From positions 8,664,501 through 8,728,500 of the forward strand of contig OZ038529.1 in NCBI GenBank assembly GCA_964036665.1: DNA of 64,000 bases, read 5' to 3'. Positions 31,754-43,139 of the stretch are shown piece by piece. Positions within the stretch are counted from its first letter, which is position 1. Each line of letters opens with the position of its first letter. The notes beneath the pieces were generated by a model. It saw only the letters and a program-made list of their open reading frames with translations, ran no database searches and had not been told where the DNA came from. A program made the position numbers and the translations under genes. Origin of the DNA: Gordius sp. MW1. Taxonomy: Eukaryota > Nematomorpha > Gordioida > Gordea > Gordiidae.

Positions 31754-32530
31754 GATTTTAGAAATATTTCTACTAAATATCATAATGGTTGTGATATTGA
31801 TTATGTTTAGCATTCTATCCTTTTTGCGTTTAATTTGTAAACTTAAGTTTAAAATAATTTAATCTATAAACTAAATGTATATTCATTCTTACTACTTTTT
31901 GAATAATTCAAATAATGAATTATTTTATAAACATCATTTTTTTGCATATACTTTAATTTGTTACATTATTCAAAACTAATATCAAAGTTTAGGAGGATTT
32001 ATAAAACTATATAATATATGATTAAGACAAGTTATAGGAGTTTATTTGTTGACTAAACTACACCTATAACAAGCTTATCAAATATAATTTTTTTTGACTA
32101 TCTTTATTGAGGAATGGCATTGATTCATCAAAATAGTATAACAGTGATGGCTTTTTAGGGTAGAAATTTATTATGTTAATGCATGTTATGTCGATAGACT
32201 AATTATTATTTGGCTTTATCATTTTTAATTCGATTTTTTGATTTAGAAAGACTTTATTTCCAAGCGTCGACCATATACGTTTGTGGCAGCTTTTGTTGCT
32301 CATACATAAAAACGTAAAAGGTCAACTTATGACCATAGACTAAATAGACTGCTCATTCGCTTTAAAAAAGTGATGCCAATTTTGACCGCCATTTGTAAGT
32401 ACTACAACGAGAGAGTCTATTCTAATGTTATAATGGGATTCTATATATACTCTCTATTTTTTACCCTCTTTCTCACCCGGGAGGGGGCTAATTTTTTACC
32501 CTCTTTCTGATGCGGGGGAGAGGGGGGGCA
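31754..32530. other. AT-rich stretch, then low-complexity G/C-rich DNA
   Basis: No gene seen. The last 100 bp repeat the block TTTTTACCCTCTTTCTCAC three times (near 32458, 32494 and 32558) beside G and C homopolymers. Confidence 0.5.
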
Positions 32531-32539
32531 GGGGGGTGT

Positions 32540-32790
32540 TTTGCCCCCCCCCCCTTATTTTTTACCCTCTTTCTCACCCGGGGGGGGCATGGGGGGCTTC
32601 AAGATAGTTGAAATCTTTGCTCTCTTCAGAGCACTTTGAATTAAGGCATTGGCCTTATTGTGTCTAACATATTTGAATTTGTTTGCCAGGGGGTGTAAGG
32701 GATGCCTGGCTTGTTCGTCTACGAGTATGCTGCAATTTCGGCAAATAAATGGCTTCGAAAATTTCACCCCTAGCACCGCAAATTTCAAAA
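32540..32790 (-). pseudogene. Retroelement C-terminal zinc-knuckle fragment
   Basis: - strand: ICRNCSILVDEQARHPLH, then RHNKANALIQSALKRAK and STILKPP. This parallels the better copy at 44082-44459 (PCRLCNSLVDEEARHPLH, RHQKINTLLQAALKRAK, PSILEP). It is the C-terminal region of a reverse-transcriptase element: a CxxC-HxxxxC-like knuckle followed by a helix before a nuclease-like fold. Truncated on both sides, abutting the poly-G/C block. Confidence 0.65.
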
Positions 32791-33152
32791 TACATTTTTT
32801 AGAAAAATATTTTGAAATGCACCTTTGGTAAAATATAACATTGCAACCTGGACTATGAAATTTTTAATTCTAGAGCCATTTTGAAAAAAATAGTCAACAC
32901 TTTAAAATCTTTTTAGAAACGTATGAATATTTCGATAAAAAACTCTTATTTTTGCTAGAAGTCAGTGTTAAATCCAAGCAAAATTTTCACTAATGAGGCT
33001 GAAATTGCAAATTTTTTTTTCTCTATAAATCATTATAAAATAAAAATTTTAAGTTGTCCTAAAATCATATTATGTAGGACAACATTATTAAATTCTTGTA
33101 TTGACAACATGCTATATTTAAGTTTCACAGTCGACAACAAAAATTTTATAAT

Positions 33153-33446
33153 TTATTTGGAGTCACTAGTTTTCGTGGAGTCACTAGTTTCTCTTTCATT
33201 TGATGTATTATTATTAACATTAGATAAATAATAAGAACGCGAATTAACAAAATTCCAATTGTGCGCGTCATAATCATAAGAAATAAGTTTCGCGATATTA
33301 TCAGTATAATTAAATATATCAAATTCACGCGAAGCATTTCTATAAAGTGCGATTAAAGTAGTAATTTGTAAGTTTTTTTCGCGGACTTTTTTGCTTAAAT
33401 TATAAATAATTTTTCCTTGATCAATTTGTACAATATTTATTTTCAA
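33153..33446 (-). CDS. Hypothetical 97-aa frame
   Basis: A - strand frame from ATG at 33446 has a varied composition (QIDQGKIIYNLSKK, ASREFDIFNYTDNIAKLI) and a Ser/Thr-rich tail. No domain is recognised. A short duplication (GTGGAGTCACTAGTTT-like) lies in its 3' part. It could be a transposon fragment or an exon; support is weak. Confidence 0.25.
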   Translation of the reverse strand: MKINIVQIDQGKIIYNLSKKVREKNLQITTLIALYRNASREFDIFNYTDNIAKLISYDYDAHNWNFVNSRSYYLSNVNNNTSNERETSDSTKTSDSK

Positions 33447-33549
33447 TCAAAAAAGATATACTTTTATAAATGTCAGGGTGGGCCTGTCCAATAAGGGACT
33501 TAAGGCCATTATGTTACCCTTCAAGGTGATTGTTAATCCGCCACATTTC

Positions 33550-33722
33550 ATAGGGAAATATGGCAGAGGGGCCCACCCAAGTAGTATATACACATGTTAA
33601 AAATGAATGTAATTTTGCATGTTGGGAGACAATAGGGTCTCCCAACAAGCATCATAAATATTGAGAGCGTCTTCCCGTTTCAGAAAAGCCAAGCGTGTCA
33701 TCCTCTTAACCATCTTTCGTAC
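33550..33722 (-). pseudogene. MULE-like transposase, left copy, C-terminal end
   Basis: Complementary to 38986-39120 over about 130 bp, including GACGCCCTCAATATTTATGA and TTGGGTGGGCCCCTCTGCC. It encodes the end of the left-arm transposase and is separated from the rest (35660-36490) by the insertion at 33725-35660. Confidence 0.7.
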
Positions 33723-33733
33723 TTATTGTATCC

Positions 33734-33763
33734 GGAGATACGAAGATGAAGATATCTTCCTAC

Positions 33764-33803
<40 letters not shown>

Positions 33804-34137
33804 ATCTCATCTTATTCAAAAGTTAAGAGTTCAACACGCGGTACAACTCTTTGTATCTTACACGTTGTACACTCATAGCGTAGACCATTATTCTTTTACA
33901 TTTAATTTCTAGTACGCGTATGTTATCCCCCCCCTGATTATACGTGTTTGTTACTTGTATCAATACGCATCAGTAATTTTAATATACGCGTGTTATCGCA
34001 TTGATAATTTTGATATCGATCATTCAGGATTATTATGATTAATATAATTTTTCTTGTAATAAAATAGATTGGCGAAATGTAGAGCGGTAAAGTCATCTTT
34101 AATTAGTTGCTTTAAGCCCGGCCATCCCCCAACAATA
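33734..34137. repeat. Long direct repeat, left (putative LTR)
   Basis: Matches 35158-35563 at high identity. Includes a run of about 37 C, AAAGTTAAGAGTTCAACACG and TATCAATACGCATCAGTAAT. Confidence 0.8.
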
Positions 34138-34950
34138 TTTCCCCCTATCCTTCCTTTAAATTCCCCCAATTAATTCCTAAGAATTCTTCCTTCAAAATTC
34201 GCAAATCATATTCCTTTTCTCAGGAACACGATATTTGGTGTCAGATATTCTACTCACGCCCGAAGGAGGAAACCAGGAATTATTCTACAAAACGAAAAAG
34301 GAAATAATTTATACAGAAAAATTAATTCGGAATTAAAATTGCCGCCCCCCTCCCCCCTTCTTCTGAATAGAATGGATAAAATTATATAAAATTATTCCAG
34401 GAACATCCCGTTGCCATGAACAACCGTCACAGCGCAGGGATATCGGATAAAATTATTCCATTAAAACAATCGAACCAATCCATGATTCGGAAATATTGGG
34501 AGACGGAGGAAGAAAACAATTCCTTCGAACAATTAGCTACCAAATTTAAACCGCAAACATAATTCAGTGGGAATTCCAATATGTCTGAGAACAGATGGCA
34601 GAATTTTTCGAACGAATGAAAATTCCGAAACTGATTTAAATCAAAATATCATTTATGCAGAATCATCCCTAACTAATTCTCAAGGACTAAATTCGTCAAA
34701 TTTGGTAAAATAGAATTCAACGAAAAAGATACACTTAAATTAAACACATATATAAATGATAAAATTAACGAATAAACAAAACACATTTAAATTATACACA
34801 TATATTAATTATATGAAAATTATATTGTTAACCAATATTTAAACCCCCCCCCCCCCCCCGCAGTTTCTTTGACTAGTATTTGACAGTCTGCTCGTGGGCA
34901 AGAAAGGATAATTTTCAAGAGGGCAGTTTACACTCTATATTAATTATGAG

Positions 34951-35087
34951 TTTTGTCAAGGCTGTTGCTGGGTGAGTCACAGAGCTGGAAGAAAAATCCG
35001 TTAGCCATGACGTTCCCTTTTTATCACTGATTTTTACATATATCAGTCGTGTGAGCAAAGGCCAGAGTTGGTATTCGATGCCAGATG
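34951..35087 (+). repeat. Internal segment shared with 2375-2505
   Basis: Inside the putative LTR element. An inverted, diverged copy is found at 2375-2505, so the family has at least one other relic in this window. Confidence 0.5.
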
Positions 35088-35157
35088 TTTGAGACTTATA
35101 ATGTTAATAACGCCGCCTTGATAGTTGCACTCAACAACACGGAACTCGGAAAGGTAT

Positions 35158-35194
35158 CTTATCCGGAGATACGAAGATGAAGATATCTTCCCAC

Positions 35195-35232
<38 letters not shown>

Positions 35233-35563
35233 TTCCCCCATCTAATCTTATTCAAAAGTTAAGAGTTCAACACGAGGTACAACTCTTTTGATCTTACACG
35301 TTGTACACTCATAATGTAGACCATTATTCTTTTACATTTAATTTGTACGCGTATGTTATCCCCCCCCCTGATTATACGTGTTTGTTATTTGTATCAATAC
35401 GCATCAGTAATTTTAATATACGCGTGTTATCGCATTGATAATTTTGATATCGATAGGATTATTATGATTAATATAATTTTTCTTGTAATAAAATAGATTG
35501 ACGAAATGTAGAGCGGTAAAGTTATCTTTATTTAGTGGCTATTAAGCCCGGCCATCCCCCTAT
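35158..35563. repeat. Long direct repeat, right (putative LTR)
   Basis: Partner of 33734-34137. The poly-C tract differs in length and is followed by TTCCCCC. Confidence 0.8.
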
Positions 35564-35659
35564 AGTTTATCTTTTACGGCCCAATATTTCCCACAATTCA
35601 AGCCTGATGATTCCCCCTTTTTCAAATCATTTTTATTCATATCTTATTCTTTTTAAAGA

Positions 35660-36490
35660 TATGAAAGTACTAATGGATTTTCATTGTAATCTCGGCGCAA
35701 CTCGAGCTTGTCCACCCCTTTCAACAGAGCTTTCGCAAAGTGAAACAGGCAACCTTAATAATAAAATAAAGACAGTAAAATAAAAAGAATAAAATATTTA
35801 TTACCTTAAATCTTAGAGCTTGGGAAGCAGCTCTGCAGGGCTGACTTTGCAGAGCGTTCAAAATCTATAAACATATTTCCTTCAATTTTTCGAACACTCT
35901 GCAATACGTTGGTTTTTTTCGGTTTGGCATAAATACATATACTATAGGGATCATGTGATCCTTTAGTATGCATGTATAGTGTACAGTTATAAGAATATAT
36001 ATATAGGCATTAAGGGTATTGTTTACTTGATAGAACAAGGCCCGACAAACTTTAAAGGTTCCATCCATGTAAATAGATGAAACCTAACACAACACCCTCA
36101 AAAGCGATGGCGTCCCAAAAACGAGCAAATCGTTTCCATCGTTCCAAAGCAAAAACCTCTCATTGTTAGGGGTCAGAGTCTGAGCTGTGGTCAATCGGAT
36201 GGCGCTCCGATGTCCCGGAATCGACTGCCTATTCGGAACGGCCCTCTTCATTGTCATCTTTACAGATTTCAAAGAAGGAGTTGCCATAGGAAAATCAGCC
36301 AAATCGGGACTTGACGCATGCGTGCACTCAAGGTCTCATGATACATCCTACTAATTTTCTTAGTAGGATTAGCAACTACAGACTCTTTAAGTGCCCGCAT
36401 GGTAACCAATGACTCATACTCTTCTTGCGGGGGGGGCATGGCTGTGGGGGAGGTTAACAGTAATCTGGCCATCAACATCCGTCACAGTTG
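35660..36490 (-). pseudogene. MULE-like transposase, left copy of an inverted pair
   Basis: - strand frames show FLLWNDGNDLLVFGTPSLL, then MDGTFKVCRALFYQV, then PIVYVFMPNRKKPTYCRVFE and KLKEICL. The MDGTF-core with a downstream PIVYVFM--TY motif matches the MULE transposase domain seen in many insect proteins. Frameshifts separate the pieces. An inverted copy lies at 38150-39116. The arms extend to about 35660-36850 and 37850-39120. Confidence 0.8.
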
Positions 36491-36499
36491 CCGGGCACA

Positions 36500-38050
36500 T
36501 AGAGTTCCAGCATCTTTGGTATCTATTTTTCTGTTCAGTTTATATAAGAAGGAAGAGTAATACAGAATTACTCCTTTTTGGGATGGTATATAATCAGGTG
36601 TGTGCTCTAAAATAATTATAGAAAGTTTTTCTAAATATATACCTCTATGAATTGCATCCATTTGATTGCATCAATTAGCACTAATGCATCTTGTATCGTG
36701 GCACCTATAAAATAGATTTTTTAAATTGTTTTGTTATGACATATTTAAGTAGAAATTAAAAAAAGAAGAATTATAAAAATTTTACTGGATGGGTTAGCAT
36801 TAGTGACTAAAGTGCCCTGAGGCATATTGCAAAGTGGAATCTGGTTAGAAATCCTTAACAAACTCCCATTATCTAAAGATAAAATTTATCAAAATTATAA
36901 AATTTTACTGGATGGGTTAACATTAATGGTTTGTGGAATAAGAAATATGTTATTTCCATCAAAAAATAATCTATTTTGCATAGCAATAAAAATTTCAATT
37001 TAAGGTGGGAAAAAAATTAGGAGGAAATATGTTTATTGCTATTAGATGTGCAACTATATAAAAAATTAAAATTCGTGCAATATGATTGACATTCGAGATT
37101 TAGATGAGAAGACGCATGCTTTGCAAATTTGAACTACATTTTGATTGGCTGTAGATTCCCTGCGCGTTAGACCGGTTGAGCAAATACGATAAATTTCACT
37201 TGAAGTTGTTATTTGGAATTGCTAAATTATTGGATGCTGAAAATTAAAATGTAAATAATTAAAATTTTATTCAAAGTTTTATTACAATTACCCTGCTCTT
37301 CAAGATTCTGTGGAATAAGAAATTTGTTATTTCCATTAAAAAATAATCTATGTTGCATATTAAAAAAAATTTAAGTGTAAAATAATTAGGAGGAAACGTG
37401 TTTGTTATTATTAATTGTGCAACTATTATAAAAATTAAAATTCGAGCGGGTTTCGAGATTTAGATGAGAAGACGCATATCTACAAATGAACTATGCGAAT
37501 ATTAGATGAGATGACGCATGCTTTGGAAATAATATTTACATTAAATGTTTCAGCATCCAGAGACTTATCAATTCCAAATAACAACTATAGTGCAATATGC
37601 CTCATGGCAATCTATCCACACATTACATTACGCCTCAGGGCAATTTAGCCACCCATCTCAACTCATACAGTAAAATTTTACTAATTCTTATATATTTTAT
37701 TTTTTAGATAGCATGAGTTCATTAAGAATCTCAGATATCGATTCCCAATACAATATGCTTCAGTTCCATAAAATTTTTATAATACTTATGTATTTTAATT
37801 TAGAAAAACCTGAGTTTAATAAGATTCTCAAATGCCAATTCCCAATGCAATATGCCTCAGGGGAATGTAGCCACCCATTTAAACTCCTCCAGTAAAATGT
37901 TAATAATTCTTTATTTTCTAGTTAAATATGTCAATCATAACATAGCATTTTAAAAAATCGATTTTTTTGATGCTACTATACAAGATGCATTAGTGTTGAT
38001 ACGTTCGACTAATCCACAATTAAGATATATATAATATTATTTCCACAATT
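36500..38050. repeat. Non-coding core of the inverted MULE pair, with internal repeats
   Basis: The outer parts are inverted copies (36770-36840 against 37855-37920, both with CCTCAGGG-type motifs and TTTTACTGGA). In the centre a direct repeat of about 190 bp occurs twice (near 36930-37140 and 37310-37500), each with GGAATAAGAAAT-TGTTATTTCC and GAGATTTAGATGAGAAGACG. No coding frame. Confidence 0.65.
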
Positions 38051-38149
38051 ATGTTAGAGTATACACCTGAATATTTACTATCTCAAAGGGGAAGTAATTC
38101 TGTATTACTCTTCATATTTGTATAAACAGAACAGAAAGGCGGCTACAAG

Positions 38150-39116
38150 ATATACTACACATGCCGGAACTCTATGTGCCCGACAACTGCCACAGATGTT
38201 GATGGCGATATTACCGTTAACCGTCACTAACCATGGCCCCCCGCCAGAGTAGTATGAGTTCTTGGTTACCATGCGGGCACTTAAAGAGTCTGTAGTTGAT
38301 AATCTTGCTAAGAAAATTAGTAGGTTGTATCATCAAAACTTGAGTGCTAGTTTGCATAAGTCTCTGATTTCCCGATGGCTACTCCTTAATCTGTGAGGAT
38401 GACGATGAAGAGGACCCTTCCGAATAGGCAGTCGGTTTCGGGTCATCGCAGCTCCATCCCACGATTAACCACAGAACCTTACCAAGGAAAGGTTTTTGCT
38501 TTGGAACGATGGAAACGATATGCTCGTTTTTGGGATGCCATCGCTTTTGAGGGTTTTGTGTCAGGTTTCATCTTTCCACATGGATGGAACCTTCAAAGTA
38601 TGCCCGGCCTTGTTCTATCAAGTAAACACTAACCCACAAGCCTATATTTACTATTACAGCTGTACACTATCAATGCATACTATAAATATCACATGTCTTC
38701 ATAGTAAGTCTTTATGCCAAACCGCAAATAACCTATGTCTTGCAGAGTGTTTAAAAAATCGAAGGAAATATGTTTAAGATTCAACTTCAATTGAAACACA
38801 CATCCAGATAGATTTGAAACGCCCTTTAAAGCTGCTTCCTTCTGAGATTAAAAGTAATAAATATTTTATTCACCTTATTTTATTTTTAAGGTTGCTGTTT
38901 CACTTTGCGAAAGCTCTGTTAAAACCGGTGGACAAGCTTGAGTTCCGGCGAGATTACAACGGGAATCCCTTAATAAAACAGATGGTTAGGATGGTGACAG
39001 GCCTGGCTTTTCTTAAACATGAAGACGCCCTCAATATTTATGATGCTTGTTGGGATGACCTATTGTCTCTCAACATGCCAAATTACATAATACTTGGGTG
39101 GGCCCCTCTGCCGTAG
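38150..39116 (+). pseudogene. MULE-like transposase, right copy of an inverted pair
   Basis: + strand frames give MLWNDGNDMLVFGMPSLL, SSFHMDGTFKVCPALFYQV, a degenerate middle, CLKNRRKYV, then LEFRRDYNGNPLIKQMVRMV with GLAFLKHEDALNIYDACWDD and the end GWAPLP. It is not interrupted by the insertion found in the left copy, so it shows the ancestral order. Stops and frame shifts make it non-functional. Confidence 0.8.
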
Positions 39117-39278
39117 TTTTATATTTATTCATATTATAAACGCTTTATAAGGTTGCAAAAATTTAATGAAGCCTAAATTATTTATAGCTGTATAAATATT
39201 TTCTTTTAAAGATTAGATTAAACGTTTTATAATAAGTTAATATGCAATTACAATATTTAATATTATTGAATGTTTATA

Positions 39279-39604
39279 CAGTCGAAACTTCTTAATCGCA
39301 AATCTGATTATCGCGAAAATCTTTTAATCGCGAAGTTAACCGCCATTTTGTTTTTTTAACGATAATATTAACAAAAACATCGTTTATTGACAAATCGCTT
39401 AATAGTACAATATCGGATATTCACTAACATTTTCGAGTCCTTAAATCAACCAGATAATTATATAATATCGTTTTATTACGAGGCGTAAGAAATGAATATT
39501 TAATATAATGTACATATACTTTTATTTCCATCGTTTAATCGCGAAATATCGGTTAATCGCGATTTTTCCAGACTCAAGGCTTTGCAATTAAACGGTTTTG
39601 ACTA
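39279..39604. mobile_element. Pogo/Tc1-like MITE
   Basis: About 325 bp. The left end CAGTCGAAACTTCTTAATCG follows TA. The right end, reverse-complemented, reads TAGTCAAAACCGTTTAATTG. The AAT-CGCGA motif occurs several times inside, near both ends. CAGT-AAACC termini at a TA dinucleotide fit pogo-type DNA transposons. No frame. Confidence 0.7.
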
Positions 39605-39775
39605 AAAGGCTAAGTACCATTGTGCAATTTTGTAATTTCAAACCAGATCTTGAATCTCGTATAAGGGATCAACTTATTTTTGGGGCAGGCATTTCTCGAT
39701 TAAAATCAATAACTGCGGTGAAAGGTGCTTGAAATGGCCTTGACATTTGAAAGGGCCGATATGGGGGTCCAATAG

Positions 39776-40470
39776 GTGGTACACAAGATTTCTAAATTCT
39801 ATAATAAATCGAATGGAGAATGCTATAAGAATACTGTTAACAGAAACCTTAATTGTGGACGTTGTGGTCAACACCATCGGCGAAACCAATGCCCCGCTTT
39901 CAAGGAGATATGTGGGGATTGCCATAAGAAAGGTCATTATGCGCGATGTTGGAAGACCCTAAAGTTCAAGAGACTGATATCAACGGAGACGACAGCGATA
40001 ATGCTACCATTGATTCGATCAATCTCATTAACGCCAGGAGCGTCGAGCGGTTATTGAATAATTAATGGAGTTCGTACTCTTATGGGCTAGGATACGGGAG
40101 CTCAAGTTTCTATAATTACTAGTAGTTTGTGGAAAAAATTGGGTCTCCAGAAATTAAATCGACCATATGGTCCATGGTATACGGTAATACTACTTTAGAG
40201 ATTTTAGGCGAGAAAACCATGAAAGTGCAAGTTGGGTCCCAAACTAAAATCCTAACGGCTCTAGTAAGCAAAAAACACGACGTATCGCTTTTTGGATTGC
40301 CATGGAGTCTAGCTTTTAAGCTTGCCCTGCCACCAATAGTAAAGGTTTAAAAGTTAAATTTATTTTACGAGCATTCATTTATCTCAAAAATTGGAAAATC
40401 AGAAGAGTTTTTGGTCATTTTTGATGGGAAGTTAGGCTTAATTACTTCATATAAACCGGTAGTAATTTAT
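39776..40470 (+). pseudogene. Gypsy relic: Gag zinc knuckles and protease fragment
   Basis: Two zinc knuckles are clear: CGRCGQHHRRNQC and CGDCHKKGHYARC. Downstream are a degenerate protease region (ALVSKKHDVSLFGLPW) and the start of a reverse transcriptase linker (FDGKLGLITSYKPVVIYLKA, NATPRSLYNNARR). Frame breaks occur between these. It ends near 40500 in unrelated sequence. It differs from the intact gypsy at 19-23 kb, which lacks zinc knuckles. Confidence 0.75.
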
Positions 40471-40499
40471 TTAAAGGCCAACGCAACTCCCAGATCCTT

Positions 40500-41126
40500 A
40501 TATAATAATGCGAGACGGTTCCGGAGGCATGATGGAGCAAGGACGAACGCGACAGAGGCATCTATTGCACCAACAAGAATCATTGTCCCTGCTCGGCCCT
40601 CAACCCCCCTCCACCTCTTATAGGAGCGGCAGGGGAGGTTTGAATCGTAGCTCTCCACCCCAGATGTTAGGCGTTTGCCTGCGAAATTTCGGGTTCGATT
40701 GATAGGAGATATCTGAATAATATGGCAAAGAGGTTAAATAAAGTTAGTAACAATAGATCATTGATTATAAAGCCGGGGGCGCTAGTGGCAACCATTTGCA
40801 AGAATAACCTTTAGGTAGCGGAGATTACCATTCATTTCCCGCTGGGCTCACACAACTAGAAAGTTGGAAGACGACATAAAGGGGACTCCAGAGGAGCAAG
40901 AGGAGGACCGCCCTCTCGTATGGATGCTAATAGGAGCCAAAGGATCAAACTTCCAAACCCCTTTAGCCCTCCTGATCGACTTTATAAAGGGAGGAGACAA
41001 AGGATTAGACCCCCCTTTAGCCCTCCTGATCGAATTTATAAAGGGGCTTTCCCCTCAATCGAGGTTTGAAGATTCATGTATATAACATATGTCCTCTCTT
41101 CCTTTTTGGCTCCCAATCATATTTAT
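40500..41126. other. Non-coding stretch with a short tandem repeat
   Basis: Contains about two units of a roughly 54-bp repeat (40940-41050) with CTTTAGCCCTCCTGATCGA and TTATAAAGGG. No gene recognised. Confidence 0.5.
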
Positions 41127-41665
41127 TCAATTGTCTTGAAGGGGGCGAACGTAACGTTTAGGACTAGGCATCGGGCCCGAATTGACTTGTCTATCACCAT
41201 CAGCTAATAAGGCCTCTTCATTAAGTTGAGATATATCCTTTCCAGCAAATATAACCTCTTCATTCGTTTGAGCTAAGTCTGCGGGGAACGATTGCGTTGG
41301 TAGTTGTGATTCCATGACCCTATTTATTGATTGATCAGCTTGCTTCCGCCACGGTCTTCCATCCACCTCTACTGAATATGACAACGGTCCCGTTCTTGTT
41401 GCAATGCCTTCATGCCATGACGGTTGCTCAGGAAGGAATACTCGTCCTTTACGACAGTATTGGTGTGGCCATCACTACCCTTGCAATTTTCTTGCCTCAC
41501 TTCGATCACTTTCCATATCGACTTGACTTCTTCGTTGGTGGCTCCATGATCTTTCTCGTTATTATTTGCTTGTACAATGTCTCGGCTTCTTTGTACTTGC
41601 CTGATTTTTTCCTATAACCATGCATTAATGACCCACACCTGAGCCCCAGTGTCAAAATCAATTAA
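41127..41665 (-). pseudogene. Gypsy relic: protease motif joined to pol C terminus
   Basis: - strand: LIDFDTGAQVWVI at about 41665-41625 is a retroelement protease active site (DTG). After a gap it continues to SWHEGIATRTGPLSYSVEVDGRPWRKQADQ-like C-terminal pol sequence, as expected after integrase. The reverse transcriptase and integrase are missing, so this copy has a large internal deletion. Its Gag end lies beyond the piggyBac insertion at 46032-46850. Confidence 0.7.
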
Positions 41666-41674
41666 CCCGACAGG

Positions 41675-41985
41675 TACCACTAACGGTTCGGCCGAACCAA
41701 TTTCTATGAAAATTTTTTTGGGGCATCTCGATATGCTCTTATTAGATAAACAAAAAAAAAATTCAGAAAAATAGCTTACTTTTGGAAATAAAGGGGTGTC
41801 ACCTAAAAGTTACACTGGGACACATAAATATAGGGAAATTTAACCTGATAGCTACCACTAAGGGTTCGGCCGAACCAATTTTTATGAAATTTTTTTTCGG
41901 GGCACCTCGATATGTTCTTATTAGATAAACCACCAAAAAAATTGGAAAAATAACTTATTTCCGGAAATAAAGGTGTGTTAACGAG
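41675..41985 (+). repeat. Tandem duplication at the piggyBac left end
   Basis: Two copies of about 130 bp, period about 175 bp. Both contain the perfect palindrome GGTTCGGCCGAACC, CCTCGATATG and TTATTAGATAAAC. Possibly a transposase binding region. Confidence 0.75.
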
Positions 41986-42044
41986 AGATATATAAATAGG
42001 CATAATTGAAAATTTTATTATATAACGAAATATGCAAAAAACAT

Positions 42045-43139
42045 TTAGTTATTATGAAACGATAACCAACAATTGTGAAGTCCAACATTGCAATAAGAAC
42101 ATACTATTCTAGTGGCTTTTTTACAAACAACGCAGCGCCGTTGAGTACAATGCTGTCGTTGATGATTGTCTACGACGTTTCTAATTTTTGTCAATCTAGG
42201 ATTCAACGTTCTTTTCGGAAGTTGGCCGTATTTTTTAAAATAATTTTGGACGATTTCTCGTTTGAAGTTACAAATTGTCATGTTTCCTTTGTTCATGCAA
42301 TACAGTTGCCAAGCATTTTGACACGCTGTATCTAATCCAAACGCAAATAATGGAAAATACCATTTCCTGCCCCTGTAAGATATTCTAGTCGCATCGACGT
42401 TCTGATCCAAGCGATCAACGCCGCCCATAAATTTATTATACATTTTCACCATAAATGGGCATTGAACTGAGATTTTTTTCCTTGATTCTTGAACTGTTGC
42501 AATTCTTGCTATATTAGTTATGGGCGTGACACCATGACAATTAGAAAGCATTGTCACTATGTTATTATCGTTCCAACGTAGTGCCATGATGTTAGGTGTA
42601 TTCTTCTTTGAAATAAACCCTCTTTCCTTTTTTTCCATGGTTTTTTAATCAATCAAGGGACATTTGATACGATTTACTCGTACTGTCCCAGTAGCTCCAA
42701 TATTCATATGTGAAAGACATTTCAATAACTTGGAGCTGGTAAAATAATTATCGAAATATATATTATACGGAGCAAAATCGGAAGGGAGTTTTTCTACAAG
42801 GTCTAATATTACAGCTCCTCCTAATCCAAAATCCTTTGCTTGGTCATCAAATATGAGGCTCCTTGGTAAGGCTGCATATTAATTAGGTAGCCGGTTTTAG
42901 TGGCCGCACACCACATCTTAAAACCAAATCTAAAAGGCTTGCCTTTTATAAATTGCTTTGCAATGTGGTGTCCATAATAAGGGACCATAGATTCATCCAT
43001 TGCAATGTGGGAGGAATTGCAATATTTAAAATTGTTTTTAAACCTATCATTCAAAATATCTAGAAAACCGCCTGGAGATATTTAGTTATCTCTTGAAACC
43101 GATTTCTGCGCATACCATTGGATACCATTTTGTTATATG
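42045..43139 (-). pseudogene. piggyBac transposase, catalytic and C-terminal part
   Basis: - strand: NGMRRNRFQEITKYLQA, then IAMDESMVPYYGHHIAKQFIKGKP and FRFGFKMWCAATKTGYL (DDE_Tnp_1_7 core), GGAVILDLVEKLPSDFAPY-like region, IMALRWNDNNIVTMLSN, FMGGVDRLDQN and a C-terminal cysteine-rich finger (CVVCKKATRIVCSYC, then GLHNCW). This order fits piggyBac transposases. Stops and frameshifts near 42640 and 42890 break it. The N-terminal part lies upstream at 43960-45230. Confidence 0.88.

Larger units (their letters stand above)
33725..35660. mobile_element. LTR-type non-coding element inserted in the left MULE copy
   Basis: Two direct repeats of about 400 bp (33734-34137 and 35158-35563) flank about 1 kb without a coding frame. 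Both begin TATCCGGAGATACGAAGATG, carry a long poly-C tract, and end near AAGCCCGGCCATCCCCC. The MULE sequence resumes outside it and GTACT occurs at both edges, a possible 5-bp target duplication. TGGTGTCAGA at 34236 resembles a primer binding site. Size and lack of genes suggest a TRIM-like element. Exact LTR ends and orientation are uncertain. Confidence 0.6.
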
